This document shows, piece after piece, positions 13,301 through 24,676 of a DNA stretch of 64,000 bases. Where the stretch lies: the NCBI GenBank assembly GCA_019775845.1, contig JADQAV010000014.1, positions 124,001-188,000 on the forward strand, read 5' to 3'. The notes beneath the pieces are model-generated. The model saw only the letters and a program-made list of their open reading frames with translations. It had not been told where the DNA came from and did not search any database. The stretch's first letter is position 1, and each line of letters begins with the position of its first letter. The stretch is from Myrmaecium sp. VS I D KN 1 (Eukaryota; Ascomycota; Dothideomycetes; Valsariales; Valsariaceae). A program made the translations under genes and the position numbers.

Positions 13301-15862
13301 GCACCGGCGACAGGAGAGGTTGCCCGGGAGGGGGCCTTCGAGGCCGTCTCATCAGCAATTTCTGGTTCCCCTAGCTCATCAGATATAGCCTTAGCGTTTA
13401 TAGTCTCTGCTTGATGGTCTTCCGTGCCGTTGATACTCGCGGCTGTAGCAGATTCACCGCCGTCGCGGGTATCAATGCTGTTCTTGGTTGAGTGTCCATT
13501 GGCGCTTGCCTCATTTTGACGGATATGATCCAGCTCGTATAGAAGGTTATCGAGCTTTCCGATGCTGCGTTGGCGCTCGACCACATGCTCAAGCCGTTCG
13601 ATTTCCCGTTGCATCATTTCTTGCTCTTGTTCCGCTTCCGCCAAACGCTCCTCGAGGGTAGAGATATATTCTTCGCAGCTCGCTTCGCTCTCCTTCGTCC
13701 TAGCCAGCTCTTTCCGCAGCTCTTGTATAATCGCTGTGCTCTTTTCTTCGCCAGATGTTGCCCCGTCAACTCGTGCCTCCAGCTCGCGGAGATAATTCTC
13801 GTTGTTCGTCTCCCTGTCGATGGCTTTTTGAAGCCGGGCTTGCAGCTGCTGATTGACAGTCTCCATGTATGCCAGCTTTGTTTCCCTCTCGAGAAGGTTG
13901 TTTTCGGTATTGGCTAGTGATGATCGAGTCGTGGACAGAGAGGCCTCAAGGGCCTGCACGGTTTTTTCATACTCCAATATCACCTGCTCGACCTCTTGCG
14001 CGAACGAGTTTGAGCGCTTCAACCGTTCCACGGCGCTATCGCCAATGGCATCCTTCAGAGCAGGCATATCTTCAGCGCCATTGGCATCACGACCCTTGCT
14101 TATCTCCGAGATCAGCTTCGCGTGCCGTTGGCTGAGCGCAGTGTAGTTCTCTTGCACATCGAGTAGTTGATTCTGCAGCTCGATCTCGCGCTCCTGTTGG
14201 CGCTCACCGCGCTCTTGTGGGGCAGCTTTCTTTCGGTCGGTCCGCTCAGACAGCCTGATTTGGTCGCGTAAGAAGGATATCTCTGCGCGTAGGCGGTCAA
14301 TGATGGCCTGCTTGTCACCGTCCTCTGAGGTCTGTTGGATCTGAGGTTTGCTCTGAATGGCACGCGCTCTTTGGGCGTACTGGACCGTGTTCAGTGTTTC
14401 ACTGAGATGAAATTCGGCCGGGTTGATGCAGGCAATCATGTACGTCATAGCATTTCCACCCAGTGAGTCCTGGAGCAGTCGAGTGAGTTTCGAGTCACGA
14501 TAGGACACGTGCGCGCTCGTCGAGCGGGTAGAAAGCTGCGAAATAACCTTGCCCAAGCTTGCAAGTCCGGCGTTGATGGAGATACCTTCCCTCGCCCGCT
14601 CGCCGGTCGCGCCTGTGTTTTTCAAGCGCTCACTTCCCGCAAGATCCACAAAGTGCAATTTACTGTCCACTGTCACCCAGCTCTCACTGGAACCAGTCAT
14701 GGCCTCGAGGGGGACCGAGAATCGCTTTTGTTTCACTGGCGTCGAGATAACTTTGTTCTTCTTTTGCACAAGATTGAGACTGAAGACGGCGTGCGAGCGA
14801 GACGATCGGGCGTTGACAGCCGTGGCATCCGTTTGACGAATAGAGGAACCGAAATTCAGAGCGCCCAGAAGATCATCAATCGAGTTGATGTTGATTTGTT
14901 GAAGCCCGGTCAAGATAATGCGGCCCTTGGTGTCTTCTCTGATCGTCACCTGCGGCCGGTCGTGAAGAGGTATCGAATCGTCCACAAGAAGATCACGCAG
15001 AGTCTCATTGTAGATCTGTTCAGGTTAGTGAGGGATTGGTGAACGGCGTGAAAGCTGGACGGACCTCGACATAAGTTGCTTTCAGCTGCCAGTTCTTGTC
15101 TGCAGGAGGAAGACCTTGCGAAGAGTAACGTGAAGGAGCGCGGATTCCGGAGCCAGATGCGCGACGGTTTGCTGATCCGGTCAACTTTTCGAATAGCATA
15201 GCCGCCGCCCGAGGAACAACTCCTGGACCAGTTGTCAGTCTTCAACCAAATGCCAAAATGCTTGAAGTCGGATGACCGTGAGCGCGTCCGACCTCGGCAG
15301 GAGATCACATACCCATAACCTTCGTGTTTCCTTGGTCGCCTGGACCAGTAGTACCCATAGTGTACGATTTACCTGCGCCAGACTGGCCGTATGCGAGAAT
15401 TGAGACGTTGTAACCTTCGATGAACGAATTGACGCTGTCCGACAGGTATTCCCAGATGCCCTCTTGATCGACGTCCTCCCCGAAAACCCGATCAAATACG
15501 AATAGCTTCTTCCCCTGGGCCGACTCGACGGTCAACGTCGTCGGCGATGCGACGTGGCATGTTGAGCCTCGAAACCTTTGAGGTATGAGGTCGTAGCCTG
15601 GATCGGTGGGTTTGAGCGCTGGGCGCACGCGAACGACTGTCAAAAGACTGTTAATGTCTGCGCAGCAAGATCGAGGAGCGGGGAGAGCGAGGGAGCGATT
15701 GAACGTACCGACTTTGACCGCGGTCTTGCTATCTTCATCAGACGCGCGACTGCCACCATGCTTGCTGCTCATGCTCATGCGACTGGAACTGCGATTCGAT
15801 CGGATCATGGCGCTCATCGGTCGCTGGAGGCTTCCAGCAGGTGAGCCTGGAGGAGTCCCCAT
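10387..15862 (-). CDS. Kinesin-4-like plus-end motor with long coiled coil
   Basis: N-terminal motor protein predicted to move on microtubules. Exons (minus strand) are 15862-15709, 15636-15313, 15222-15065 and 15015-10387; the introns are 72, 90 and 49 nt, the last with a CACTAAC branch point. Total 1754 aa. After a Ser-rich head of about 50 aa, the motor opens with VKVVVRVRP. The P-loop GQSGAGKS is at about 134-141, switch I SSRSH at 283-287 and switch II DLAGSER at 336-342, and the motor ends near residue 437. The stretch from YRDSKLTRLLQDSLGGN to the neck matches kinesin-4 (KIF4/KIF21) better than other classes. Residues ~440-1600 are almost continuous coiled coil broken by Ser-rich linkers, followed by a Pro-rich segment (PSPPPAIPLPPLPP), a final coil and a lysine cluster near the C-terminus. 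No WD40 tail is present. The start was chosen as the first ATG in the open frame. Subfamily assignment is by motif only. Confidence 0.93.
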
Positions 15863-18345
15863 GGCTTCCGGCGACGCAGTGCCGTCAGCGGTTCGCCGCA
15901 ATCACACCGTCCTCCCTTGCGTTGCGGATTGGGTGAGTGTGAGGTTACGCGTGGTGTGGTGCGGAAGGGTGCCGAAGAAAAGTCGGGCGGACCGTGTTGT
16001 CCAAAAGGAACATGCGATCCGGCTGCCGACGAAGTCGTGACACTGAGAGACCCGCCCGCGAACGGCGGCGGCACCGCTGCAAATTAAAGCTATCGAGGAG
16101 TGAGAACGGCGAAATGGGATGGCGAACGTCAGAGAGGACAGCGCGGCCACGTTGATGCCATATGAGCGAGAATCGACAGCTGGACCGGGCGACAGCTAAA
16201 TCTCCTGCCCCTGACTGGAATAACGTGTGTTCGCTCGTCAAGGGACCGGCCGGGCTCACAAGCCTCCAACTTGGTGTCAGGGGCCGTGCCCCCTGCCAGG
16301 TACTCAAGTACTCACTCCCCCTAAACCCTGCCTGGCTTAACACTCTTCCTAATGAACTCCTACCTATCGGGTTCCATCGCCATTCTGACAGGCGACGGCT
16401 TGACAGGCCCTAATACACACTCGACTTGTGAATGGTACGGCACATGCTACAGCAACTACGGCAATGGAGTTGTTATATACTCGTAGCCTGGCCCTCTATC
16501 AGTCTGAGGACACGGCTGTCGTTGTCGTAAGCCAAGCCTAAACCAGAGTCGCTCGAACGAGCATCGCCAGCGTCATAAAGTGATTCACTTCGCCCTAGAC
16601 ACCAGAGAACAACTACGCAAGGTGGACAGGATTCGTCGAGTTCAAAGACGCCTCTCAAGAGGATTCTAGTGGGATTAAATGAAGATTTAGGCGGAGGTCG
16701 CGCTAAGTGATGAGAAATCGTTTCTTTATTTCCTCCCGAGCCTGCCCCCCTGCTCACGCCGGAAAGCGACTTCAGTAAAGATGGTGTTGATCGTCTCTCT
16801 CGGGAGATGCTACGGAGTATCACAAAATCTTTTGGGTACAATTCCCCAGGGCAAGCTCTGCCTGTCCGGACTACTAGTAGCCTCAGGGTCATCAATCGGC
16901 GGGAGCGTACCGTTGCGGTACGTTAATCTCACAGAGCTCAGGTACCAGTAGAATGTATCTCTACGGCTATCGCAGCATCGATAGAAGAACTTGGAGCTTC
17001 ACAGTTCACACAACAGATGTGCACCGTAGGAAGCGCAGCGCACGTACTCCGCCATGACCGTGAAAGTCAGCTCTCAGTCACGAATTCCACCGCCAATCAT
17101 CAACCGATTCGACAGTTGCCCAGCGTCGGCTTGTTCAATTTCACTGCCGTCCGTGATCGAGCTTTTCCTCCTTGGGACTGGCAAGTGTTTCAGCGTTCGG
17201 TGATCCCAGCACCCCCGTTGACCACACCCGTTCGAGCATCTGTCGGGCCTGACTGCCCGGTGCGAGAAAGTCGGGCGGCTGGTTGCCATATTGATGAAGC
17301 CGGTCGAACACGCAACGTCGTCCTAGCAGGCAACGTGAAAGCGTGTCCCATGGAGCAGTCCAGATGTTAACTCACTTCGAGTATATAGGCCGCTGTTCAG
17401 CGTATCTTCGCCTGGAGTAAGCAAAAGTTCCGTTGAATCGCGTCTGAGAACCCGCAGGATCGATCGTCTCTCTGCCATCGTGCGCCGAACGGCGACGGCT
17501 CCGCCTCCTCATAGGGCATCGCATGTGAAAACCAAGCGGCGGCTGCAGATGGGACATGCATTCGCGTCGCGGAAACCGCTCGCTACAGCAACAAAGCTTC
17601 GACACACAGTTCGCATAAGATATTTGAAACCGATAACCAAGGCTTCAACAAAAGGAAAAGGAAAGGAGAAGAGCAGAGAATCAGTCATCTCACCCTCTCC
17701 CATTTAATCCACGTTCCCTTACTCCCCCATCTACTACCACAGCGTCGTGAAACTGCGCCGCAAGCCGAGGCCACATCAGCACCCGTTCCTCGCTCGCGAG
17801 CTTCTGCCAGACATTCTCAAGTTTCCTGGTCGGCGGTCGGCGGCGAACGAGAACGTCCCTCCGTTCTTCCTTCCTTCTGCGTGCTGCCCAGCCCGGGGCG
17901 CGTGCGGCAGCCTTGCCCTGCGGACTCCTGAACCGGCACGCAACACCTCAATCACCACTTCACCTACAAAGCCGATGAACTGAACTCGTTACGTTCTGTG
18001 ACAATGGAAACGCAAAACCGGCTCGATTTAGTAATTGAATATCAACGTCCTCTACTTCTCTTTCTTCCGTATATATATAGATGCCATGCTGCGTCCACAG
18101 CACGACAGCAAATGTTGAAGGCATAAATCAAGAGGAGTGCATGCGAACCTTTCCAAGAAACAACCGGTCTCCTCCATAGTTCCGCGGCTCCGACCAAAAG
18201 CCTGACATGAATGTTGGAACTATACACAAAGCAAAACAGAAGAAAAGACGCCAGTAACACCCATGCTATGACCCTACAGCCAGCCCCGATCCCAAGCAGA
18301 ATCAGCAACCCATCCTCAGTGACCATTCCGACCTCAACGTCATCT
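15863..18345. other. Intergenic region upstream of the kinesin gene
   Basis: About 2.5 kb between the kinesin start and the 3' end of the LEU5-type gene, both on the minus strand. The first few hundred bases are presumably kinesin promoter and leader. ORFs here (for example 16473-16895 minus and 17017-17370 plus) have no recognisable domain and look like chance frames. One copy of the word TACGGAGTA is at 16811. A TATATATATA run at about 18070 lies downstream of the carrier gene. Confidence 0.5.
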
Positions 18346-19553
18346 TCAGATGCCGAGGTAGTATTTCCCCCTCTCATACACATAGAAACTCGTCGCCACC
18401 ATCGGGATGACCTTCACATATCCGATGCCCAGCCCCACGAAGAAGCCTCGGTAGCCTCGTTCCCGGAAGATCTGTCGCGTCACTTCACCCATACCCAGCC
18501 GATGTCCATCTCCGACAACGGCACCGACCTGCATCCGGCGTCGGATGACTTCGAGCGGGTAGGAGACGGTCTGAGAGATGAAGCCCGCGAACCCGCCCGT
18601 CATCAGCTCGGCCCAGTATTTCAGCTGAGCAGGCTTGTTCGGGTCATGGCCCGAGCCCGCGGTCTTTGGGAGGGTGGTGAATTTTGCGAGGTACCGACTG
18701 CGCATGAGATCGGACGCGGTATCGTGGGCAAGGAAAGACGTGCCGGCGTAGGGGAGCATGCCGCAGAGGGTGGGGGTGAAACCGCGGTAGAAGTTGACCA
18801 GGCCGGACCGCTGGGTGACCTTTTTCGCAGCTGTTGTGGCTGTGGAAGTAGCCATCGTAGCCACAGTGCTGGTATTGATGTGGGGGGTTTGCTGCGCGGC
18901 TGGTATGCGCGGCTGCTCGTTGTAGATCTTCCTGCAGATGGAAGTGAGAGTGGAGTGGCCTTCATGGTGAGTCTCGAAGGCTAAACGGACGCGGATGAGT
19001 TCTAAGGGATATGTGAAGAACACCGACACGCTACCAGCCAAAGAGCCGCTGAGAAAGCGCCGCAGAGGAGTTTCTTGAGATTTCCCTGTTATGACACGGG
19101 CCCGGATTTGCTCATACGCAAGGAATTTGACACCGGCATAAGGGAAGATACGAAGGAGCGTGGCCGAATGACCCTTATATAGCCCCCTTAATCCTGCCTG
19201 CGTATATATATCTTTCATAGCCGTGCCCACGCCGAACCATGTTCCTGCGTACTTTGCAAATTGGGGGTTTGAGGCCTGGAATAAGATTTTCACCCGATCA
19301 AGCGGACCGACCACTGTCTTGGCCTACAATTACAGAGGTCAGCAAGAGCCAGATGGAGTGTCGAGAAGTGGTCTATCCGTACAGCGCAACCGGCTATCCC
19401 TCCGGCAATGCCACTCTTGATAACATATTCGGCGCTCTTCTTGTCGGCTTTGCTTTGAAGTGCTTCTTTCTTCGGTACTATGGCGTCGTCGTCGGTAGGA
19501 CATATCGCAGGCTCTCGTACCGGTCGCCGCGAAGAGGAAAACTCGGCGCTCAT
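18346..19553 (-). CDS. LEU5: Mitochondrial carrier, LEU5 / SLC25A42-type coenzyme A transporter
   Basis: Predicted inner-membrane carrier; yeast Leu5 supplies the matrix with coenzyme A. Exons are 19553-19383 and 19323-18346 with a 59-nt intron, giving 382 aa. All three carrier repeats are present with their PX[DE]XX[RK] signatures: PLDRVK from residue 64, PLELIR from 163 and PLEVIR from 313. The sequence around repeat 1 (CAAKTVVGPLDRVKILFQ) is typical of the Leu5/Graves-carrier group. A Thr/Ala-rich loop at about 193-227 enlarges the second repeat. Start 19553 has a good context (ACCATG); an in-frame ATG at 19613 would add 20 residues. Its promoter is shared head-to-head with the METTL4-like gene. 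Substrate assignment rests on family resemblance only. Confidence 0.87.
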
Positions 19554-19613
19554 GGTGCGGAGATCGTCTGGTTGGCGAGTTGAGGCATAGCTGCCCAGGA
19601 TGCTCGAGGGCAT

Positions 19614-20300
19614 CCCACCGTACACTGGAGAAGCCAAGGCGTAGGGTTATGTACGCATCCAAGATTCGATGCCAAAGCGTGTTGATTAAATCGAGTGAGG
19701 AACCAACGCAAGTGTGATTGCAGATGGAGGTGGGAGTTGGCAGGCGAGGCGCATGCAAGCAAGCCCGAGGTGCCAGACTATTGTTAAAACTGGGATGACC
19801 TCAACGGCAGGGGCCGAGGTGCGGCTCAGGAGCAGCGGCGATAATGCCGGACGATTGCCGGCGGACGATACCCCACGTGACGTCTTACCCCATCACCCTG
19901 AACTCCTGCCGTTCCGCCAAACAGCGAATGCTCATTTGTCAACGAACAGACTGCAACCGTCTCAATCCCACCAACAGCCAGGTCGGAGTCGTTCTTACTG
20001 CCGCGCCATGAGATCTGGTCGCTAGTCCCTTCAGTCTTTTGCACAGCGACTCTCTATATTCTCCTGACCCGTGAATAGGAAGATCTCGGTCTTTTTCGGT
20101 CCACCACTAACGGCACGTTCGCAGCCGAAGCCCGCCAGACATTTGAGATCCTTCACTTGCTGCGTGGGTGACTCTCGGCATGTTAGCGGCAGTCACACAG
20201 GAAAAGGCACTTCCCAGATCTCGCTAAACTGAGTTACCAATCCAATCTCAAGCCTCCCGGGTGCTTCATTACCTGTACTCCTCAGGTCACGTCAAGAAAT
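19614..20300. promoter_or_regulatory. Divergent promoter between LEU5 and the METTL4-like gene
   Basis: About 690 bp separates the two start codons. No long repeat or RNA gene is seen. Leaders of both genes and a bidirectional promoter are expected here; no individual factor site can be supported. Confidence 0.5.
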
Positions 20301-21629
20301 ATGGCATTCAGCAGTCCACGTAAATCATCCATCCTCTACCAAAGCGTGGACGGAACGGTTGCTGTGATCGACGTGCCGGGCACCATTGCAGACGCGCAAG
20401 GCGCCACCTGCTACGAAGGAACCTCGTCGTTTGATCTTCTGCGAGCCACTCACCCTTTAATAGAGCCGTATGAGGTCCCCAAGGAAGATATTGATGAGAA
20501 TCGTGCTTACGATGGACTTGATCTAGATAAGCATCGCGTCTACAAAGCACTCATACAAGATGCCTTGCAGCATATTAGGGAAGACTACGGTCCTCCCGGC
20601 CGTGTCGACTGGTATCGAGATCGCGCACTAATTCTCCCCAATCTCCAAGACAAACTGCCTGACATTGTGTTGAGCGAAATGGCCGACGCGACCGCAGACG
20701 ATGACCACTGGATGACTTTCAAGGTCCGGGGTGAATCCACATCAGAGCAACAGAAAGAAGAAAAGTGGCGTTCTATCTTCCACAACGCTTACGATAAGCA
20801 AGTGGAGTTGACTATCCGTCAATTGGAAACTGGAAAACAACATACGTTCATCATCCCGCCCCGTTGCATCGTAATGCAAGGTAGATGTGTAGACAAGCAC
20901 ATGAACATTTCGACCATAGCGGCCAACTTTGGCCGTCGTGCAGAGTTCGATCTTGTCGTTATGGATCCGCCGTGGCCGAACATGGATGTCAAGAGAGCAA
21001 AGGTATACGAGACTGCTTACAGCTTTCCAGGTCTCATGAGGACTCTACGCTACACTGGCATAGGCAAACGTCTCGCTCCGGCTGCTCTCGTTGCTGTCTG
21101 GGTTACAAATGCCAAGAAGTCCTATGACTTGGTTATCGATGAACTGTTCCCGGAATGGGACTTGGAAGTCGTAGAAAAATGGATCTGGCTCAAGACCACT
21201 ATCATTGGAGAGCCGCAAACCCATCTGGACTACAATCAGAGGCACCCTTATGAGGTCTGTCTTCTGGCGCGTCGGCGAGCTACGATTCCCGAGGGTCACG
21301 AGGTGATAACTAGAGTCCTAGCGGGTTGTGCGGATATCCATTCGCGCAAGCCATGCCTCAAAGCTCTGCTCGAGCCGTTACTGCCCAATCGCCATGACTA
21401 TAACGCCATCGAGCTGTTCGCCAGGTACCTCACGGCTGGCTGGTGGGCCTGGGGAGACCAGGCGTTAAAATTTCAGTGGGACAGGTGCTGGGTGAGGTTC
21501 GACGGCAGTAGATTCGTCGCATGTGATAGAAGTCTACGGAAAAGGAAGTCCAGCAAGGACGAGACGGACGAGGGCGATGATGAAGAGGACGGCAAGGCTG
21601 ACAAGCGCGCTAAACACACGCACGTCTAG
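20301..21629 (+). CDS. MT-A70 family adenine-N6 methyltransferase, METTL4-type
   Basis: Predicted S-adenosylmethionine-dependent N6-adenine methyltransferase. METTL4 relatives methylate U2 snRNA (m6Am) and have been reported to act on DNA. Single exon, 442 aa. The catalytic motif DPPW is at residues 222-225 after a hydrophobic strand (FDLVVM). Downstream, the conserved blocks PYEVCLLAR, HSRKPCLKALLEPLL and an AIELFAR-like block are all present and in order, so the fold looks complete. The N-terminal ~200 aa are divergent, as usual for METTL4. The C-terminus ends in a charged tail with basic clusters (RKRKS, DKRAKH), consistent with nuclear import. Order and spacing favour METTL4 over METTL3/METTL14: no CCCH zinc fingers are seen. 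Whether the target is RNA or DNA cannot be told from sequence. Confidence 0.88.
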   Translation: MAFSSPRKSSILYQSVDGTVAVIDVPGTIADAQGATCYEGTSSFDLLRATHPLIEPYEVPKEDIDENRAYDGLDLDKHRVYKALIQDALQHIREDYGPPGRVDWYRDRALILPNLQDKLPDIVLSEMADATADDDHWMTFKVRGESTSEQQKEEKWRSIFHNAYDKQVELTIRQLETGKQHTFIIPPRCIVMQGRCVDKHMNISTIAANFGRRAEFDLVVMDPPWPNMDVKRAKVYETAYSFPGLMRTLRYTGIGKRLAPAALVAVWVTNAKKSYDLVIDELFPEWDLEVVEKWIWLKTTIIGEPQTHLDYNQRHPYEVCLLARRRATIPEGHEVITRVLAGCADIHSRKPCLKALLEPLLPNRHDYNAIELFARYLTAGWWAWGDQALKFQWDRCWVRFDGSRFVACDRSLRKRKSSKDETDEGDDEEDGKADKRAKHTHV

Positions 21630-23641
21630 GGATAATGTGAGCCCAGATCCATAAAGTTTTACCGGGCCTATGGCCCTGTGGTCATATACCCAGGTAGATA
21701 TTTCAACTTCCATTACATCTTAGCATACATCCTCCCCAGGGATACACCAAAGCAGTAGACAATTAAAGCTGTATAGACTGTCAAGTCTTTCGAAGTATGA
21801 TAATCAGCCTACCCCTTCCCAAGGCTGAACTGATAACCTCTGATGTCAGACTTCATGCACCGCAAGCTATTCACCGCCGCTTTTTCAGATTCACAAGCAG
21901 TTACTATCGCTCATGCTTTCATAAGCGATGTCCGAATATAGTTGTGATAGCTGCGTAACGCCGCTTCAGGCTCCCTCCGTACGAACGGAAGCACCGGCGC
22001 GGATAAGCTGTCAGCTACAGAAATAATTATCCCACCTACAACCTTCCCTGGTCAGACAGAAGCCGCATGCCTTCCTTACACCTCTTGAGATCAACCGTTA
22101 CACCACAACGGCAAGCCCGATGGGGCCTGCCAGCCCACCACCTTGCTGAACCCCCCACCTGCTGCTTCATCGCTACGGCCTCCGTTCCATGCGCGTCAGC
22201 TCGACCCCAGGCAACGGAAATCCCCTCGCCGTGGGGTTGGCTATGCTCCGCCGTGCGCAAACAGAGGACCCTGTGAAGATGTTGGAGTCAGATGTTATCC
22301 CCGGTCCACACTGTCAGCAACCATCCTCACACGCTCACGCATCTTCTCTCACCGCAAACAGGTTTGTCAGCGTGAGGTATGTTTACTGTTACCGCGTCCC
22401 AGTTGGGACCTCATGCAACGGTCGCAGTCGCACTGCAACCTCAACGTCAGCTATTCCAACAATAACGACGACGCATTGCCAAACCTGGAGTACCCCGAGC
22501 CATCTTGCCAAAGGAATGGTAGCACATCCCACATCGCACATCCCCATCACGGGCATCCATTTACACCTGACCAAATGAGTGAGTAGTAAGTGAATGAGTG
22601 ACCCGGTCACCCTCCGAGTCCACCCGACCACCTGTCTTCCTTCCCGCTCCTTCGTCCCTCGAGTCATCCTCCATCCATCCGCCGGGCCGAAGCGCGTGCG
22701 CGCAAGGGCATCCTCCTCCGACGACCTCTATCCCAGCGTAGGTATCGCCGTCGTCGCAATAAGTGGAGCAGAGAGAGAGCATTCAAGTTGCTTCCTGTGT
22801 ACTCCCCCACGTACAAGCACAGTCACCGGGCAACCTTCCGACGATCCTCACGGACGCAGGAAGCGTCTGACCTGGGCCCCCACAATGATGCCATCGGACC
22901 CTGCAGCACGGGGGTTTTCGGGGTGGGGGTTGGGGGGCATGAGGGGAAAGGGAGTGGGAGATCCGCTTTTACCCCACCGCTTCCCCCACACTCAAGACCC
23001 TTTTGATCCACGTCGGTGTCAAAAAGTCTTCCTTTCTAATCAGGCATCACCGTGTTGCCTGTCCCTCACCTCAGGAAGCATACAGCCATATGTTGAACGT
23101 TGATGCCTACAAAGGGGCGAACATCTGACGCCGGTCTCTGTTCTCTTGACTGTGAACGAATTCCTGACTTAGCTATGACTCCTACATAGTACATACTAGG
23201 AGTACTGGCACGTACAGTATGTATCTACGTCAGGTATCAGGTGGAGATTCTCAGGTGCAGCCGGTGCAGCATGTGGCCGGTTATAAGGGACCCACCCCAC
23301 CCCACCGACCCCCCACACACGCTCACACGTGGGCCGAGTGGGTCCTGTCCTGTCCGCTCGGGGATATCGCGGGGTAAACGAACACATCACAGTCTGGGGA
23401 AGCGGCCGAAACTGGAGGAGTTATTACCGACGACCGACGACCGACGACCGAGGCAGAGGGTCTCAACAACGAACGAATGGTGGGTCCGGGTAAATCGAAT
23501 TGCCAGAACTGGATGGGTACGTAAGCCCCGCAAAGAGAGCAGAGCAGGGCAGGTCAAAAAGCATGCGGGTCTAGGAAATGGCAGGGCAGCTGGCGAGGCT
23601 AGCCAGCTAGCTTACCGGTCTTCCTCCAGTCAGCTAAGTGA

Positions 23642-23983
23642 TGGGAAATGGGAGACGAAGGGCTTGGTGTTGATGAGGATGTTCCGTTCTTCCATGCTTC
23701 CTCAAGCTTCTGGAAGAAACGCTTAACGATGGGGGTTTGCACCTATCACGATACGATACCATTACCGATCTTACCAACCCAAGCCATTCCAGCCAGGCAG
23801 CCGGCCAGGCATCCGGCCATGGGAAATGAAGGAGGGTTTGGAGATGATGAGGAAGTTCCATCCTTCCATCCTTCCATCTACACTTCCATCCACCCTTCTA
23901 TCCTCAACCTTCTAGAAGCAACGCTAAGCAATGCACGATACGATACCGATACCAATACCGATCTTACTAACTGAACCCAAGCA
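23642..23983. repeat. Diverged direct duplication of about 150 bp
   Basis: The block at 23642-23785 reappears, diverged, at 23821-23983. Both begin with GGGAAATG, continue with GATGAGGA and TTCCATCCTTCC-like words and a CTTCTGGAAG/CTTCTAGAAG element, and end with ACGATACGATACC, CCGATCTTAC and CCCAAGC in the same order. The second copy has an expanded CTTCCATC tract. Confidence 0.65.
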
Positions 23984-24650
23984 CCAAGGCCTTGTAGCCA
24001 CCACTCACCTAAACAGGGAATTCTCGTAGTAGTGGGTTATTCCCTCCTCGTGGGAAAACCCCGGTCGACCGCGGAGTTATGGGAGGCGCGTGGGAAAGGA
24101 ACCTGAGGAAGCATGTGAAAAAACGAAAAGCGACAAAAACACCACAACTGCCATGCCAGAGCCTTTTTGCTTTGTTTCCTTTTCTTCCCTTTGCGCAAGG
24201 TCACAGAAGGTGTCGGGATGCTTCAATAGGTGGCTGGCTTGCTGGTTGGGTAAGGTACTTCTCTCACAGTGATGCATACCTCCTGGGGCATCCTACTCTC
24301 TCCTCATCCATGCCATAGCACAAGACACAAACCCCCCTTCCTTATTCCCTCCAGATCTCACTTCTCTTGGCACACGCATCCTATCATCGCGAAAGGGTGC
24401 GCCTGGAGAAAGACAGAAAGAGAGAGAGAAACAAACCTCGGCCGGTGACATTCGATGGGACCGAATATCGCCCGGTCCCAAAGATCGATGGCGTGCCATG
24501 TGGGCACGTTGGATGGCGATTGCCCTCCCTTTTAGTTAAATTAGTTACCTTACCCCCGGAAGAAAGGTCCGGGAGGATGGGGGAAGGGGTCGGGTTTTGT
24601 TGTTCGTTGGTGGCGCAGAGTGCTCTGCTGGAACCCGTTGGCAACGGGGT

Positions 24651-24676
24651 TTGCGGGTTGCGGGTTGCGGGTTGCG
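24651..24676. repeat. TTGCGGG 7-bp tandem repeat
   Basis: Three full copies of TTGCGGG plus a partial fourth. Confidence 0.9.

Noticed and set aside
16352-16486. 44-aa ORF ending in a CEWYGTC-type sequence, possibly a secreted peptide
   Set aside because: Too short, no signal peptide or homologue recognised, and flanks show no matching exons.
16473-16895. 140-codon minus-strand ORF between the kinesin and carrier genes
   Set aside because: No recognisable motif, starts at a non-ATG codon in part, and no splice context; treated as chance.
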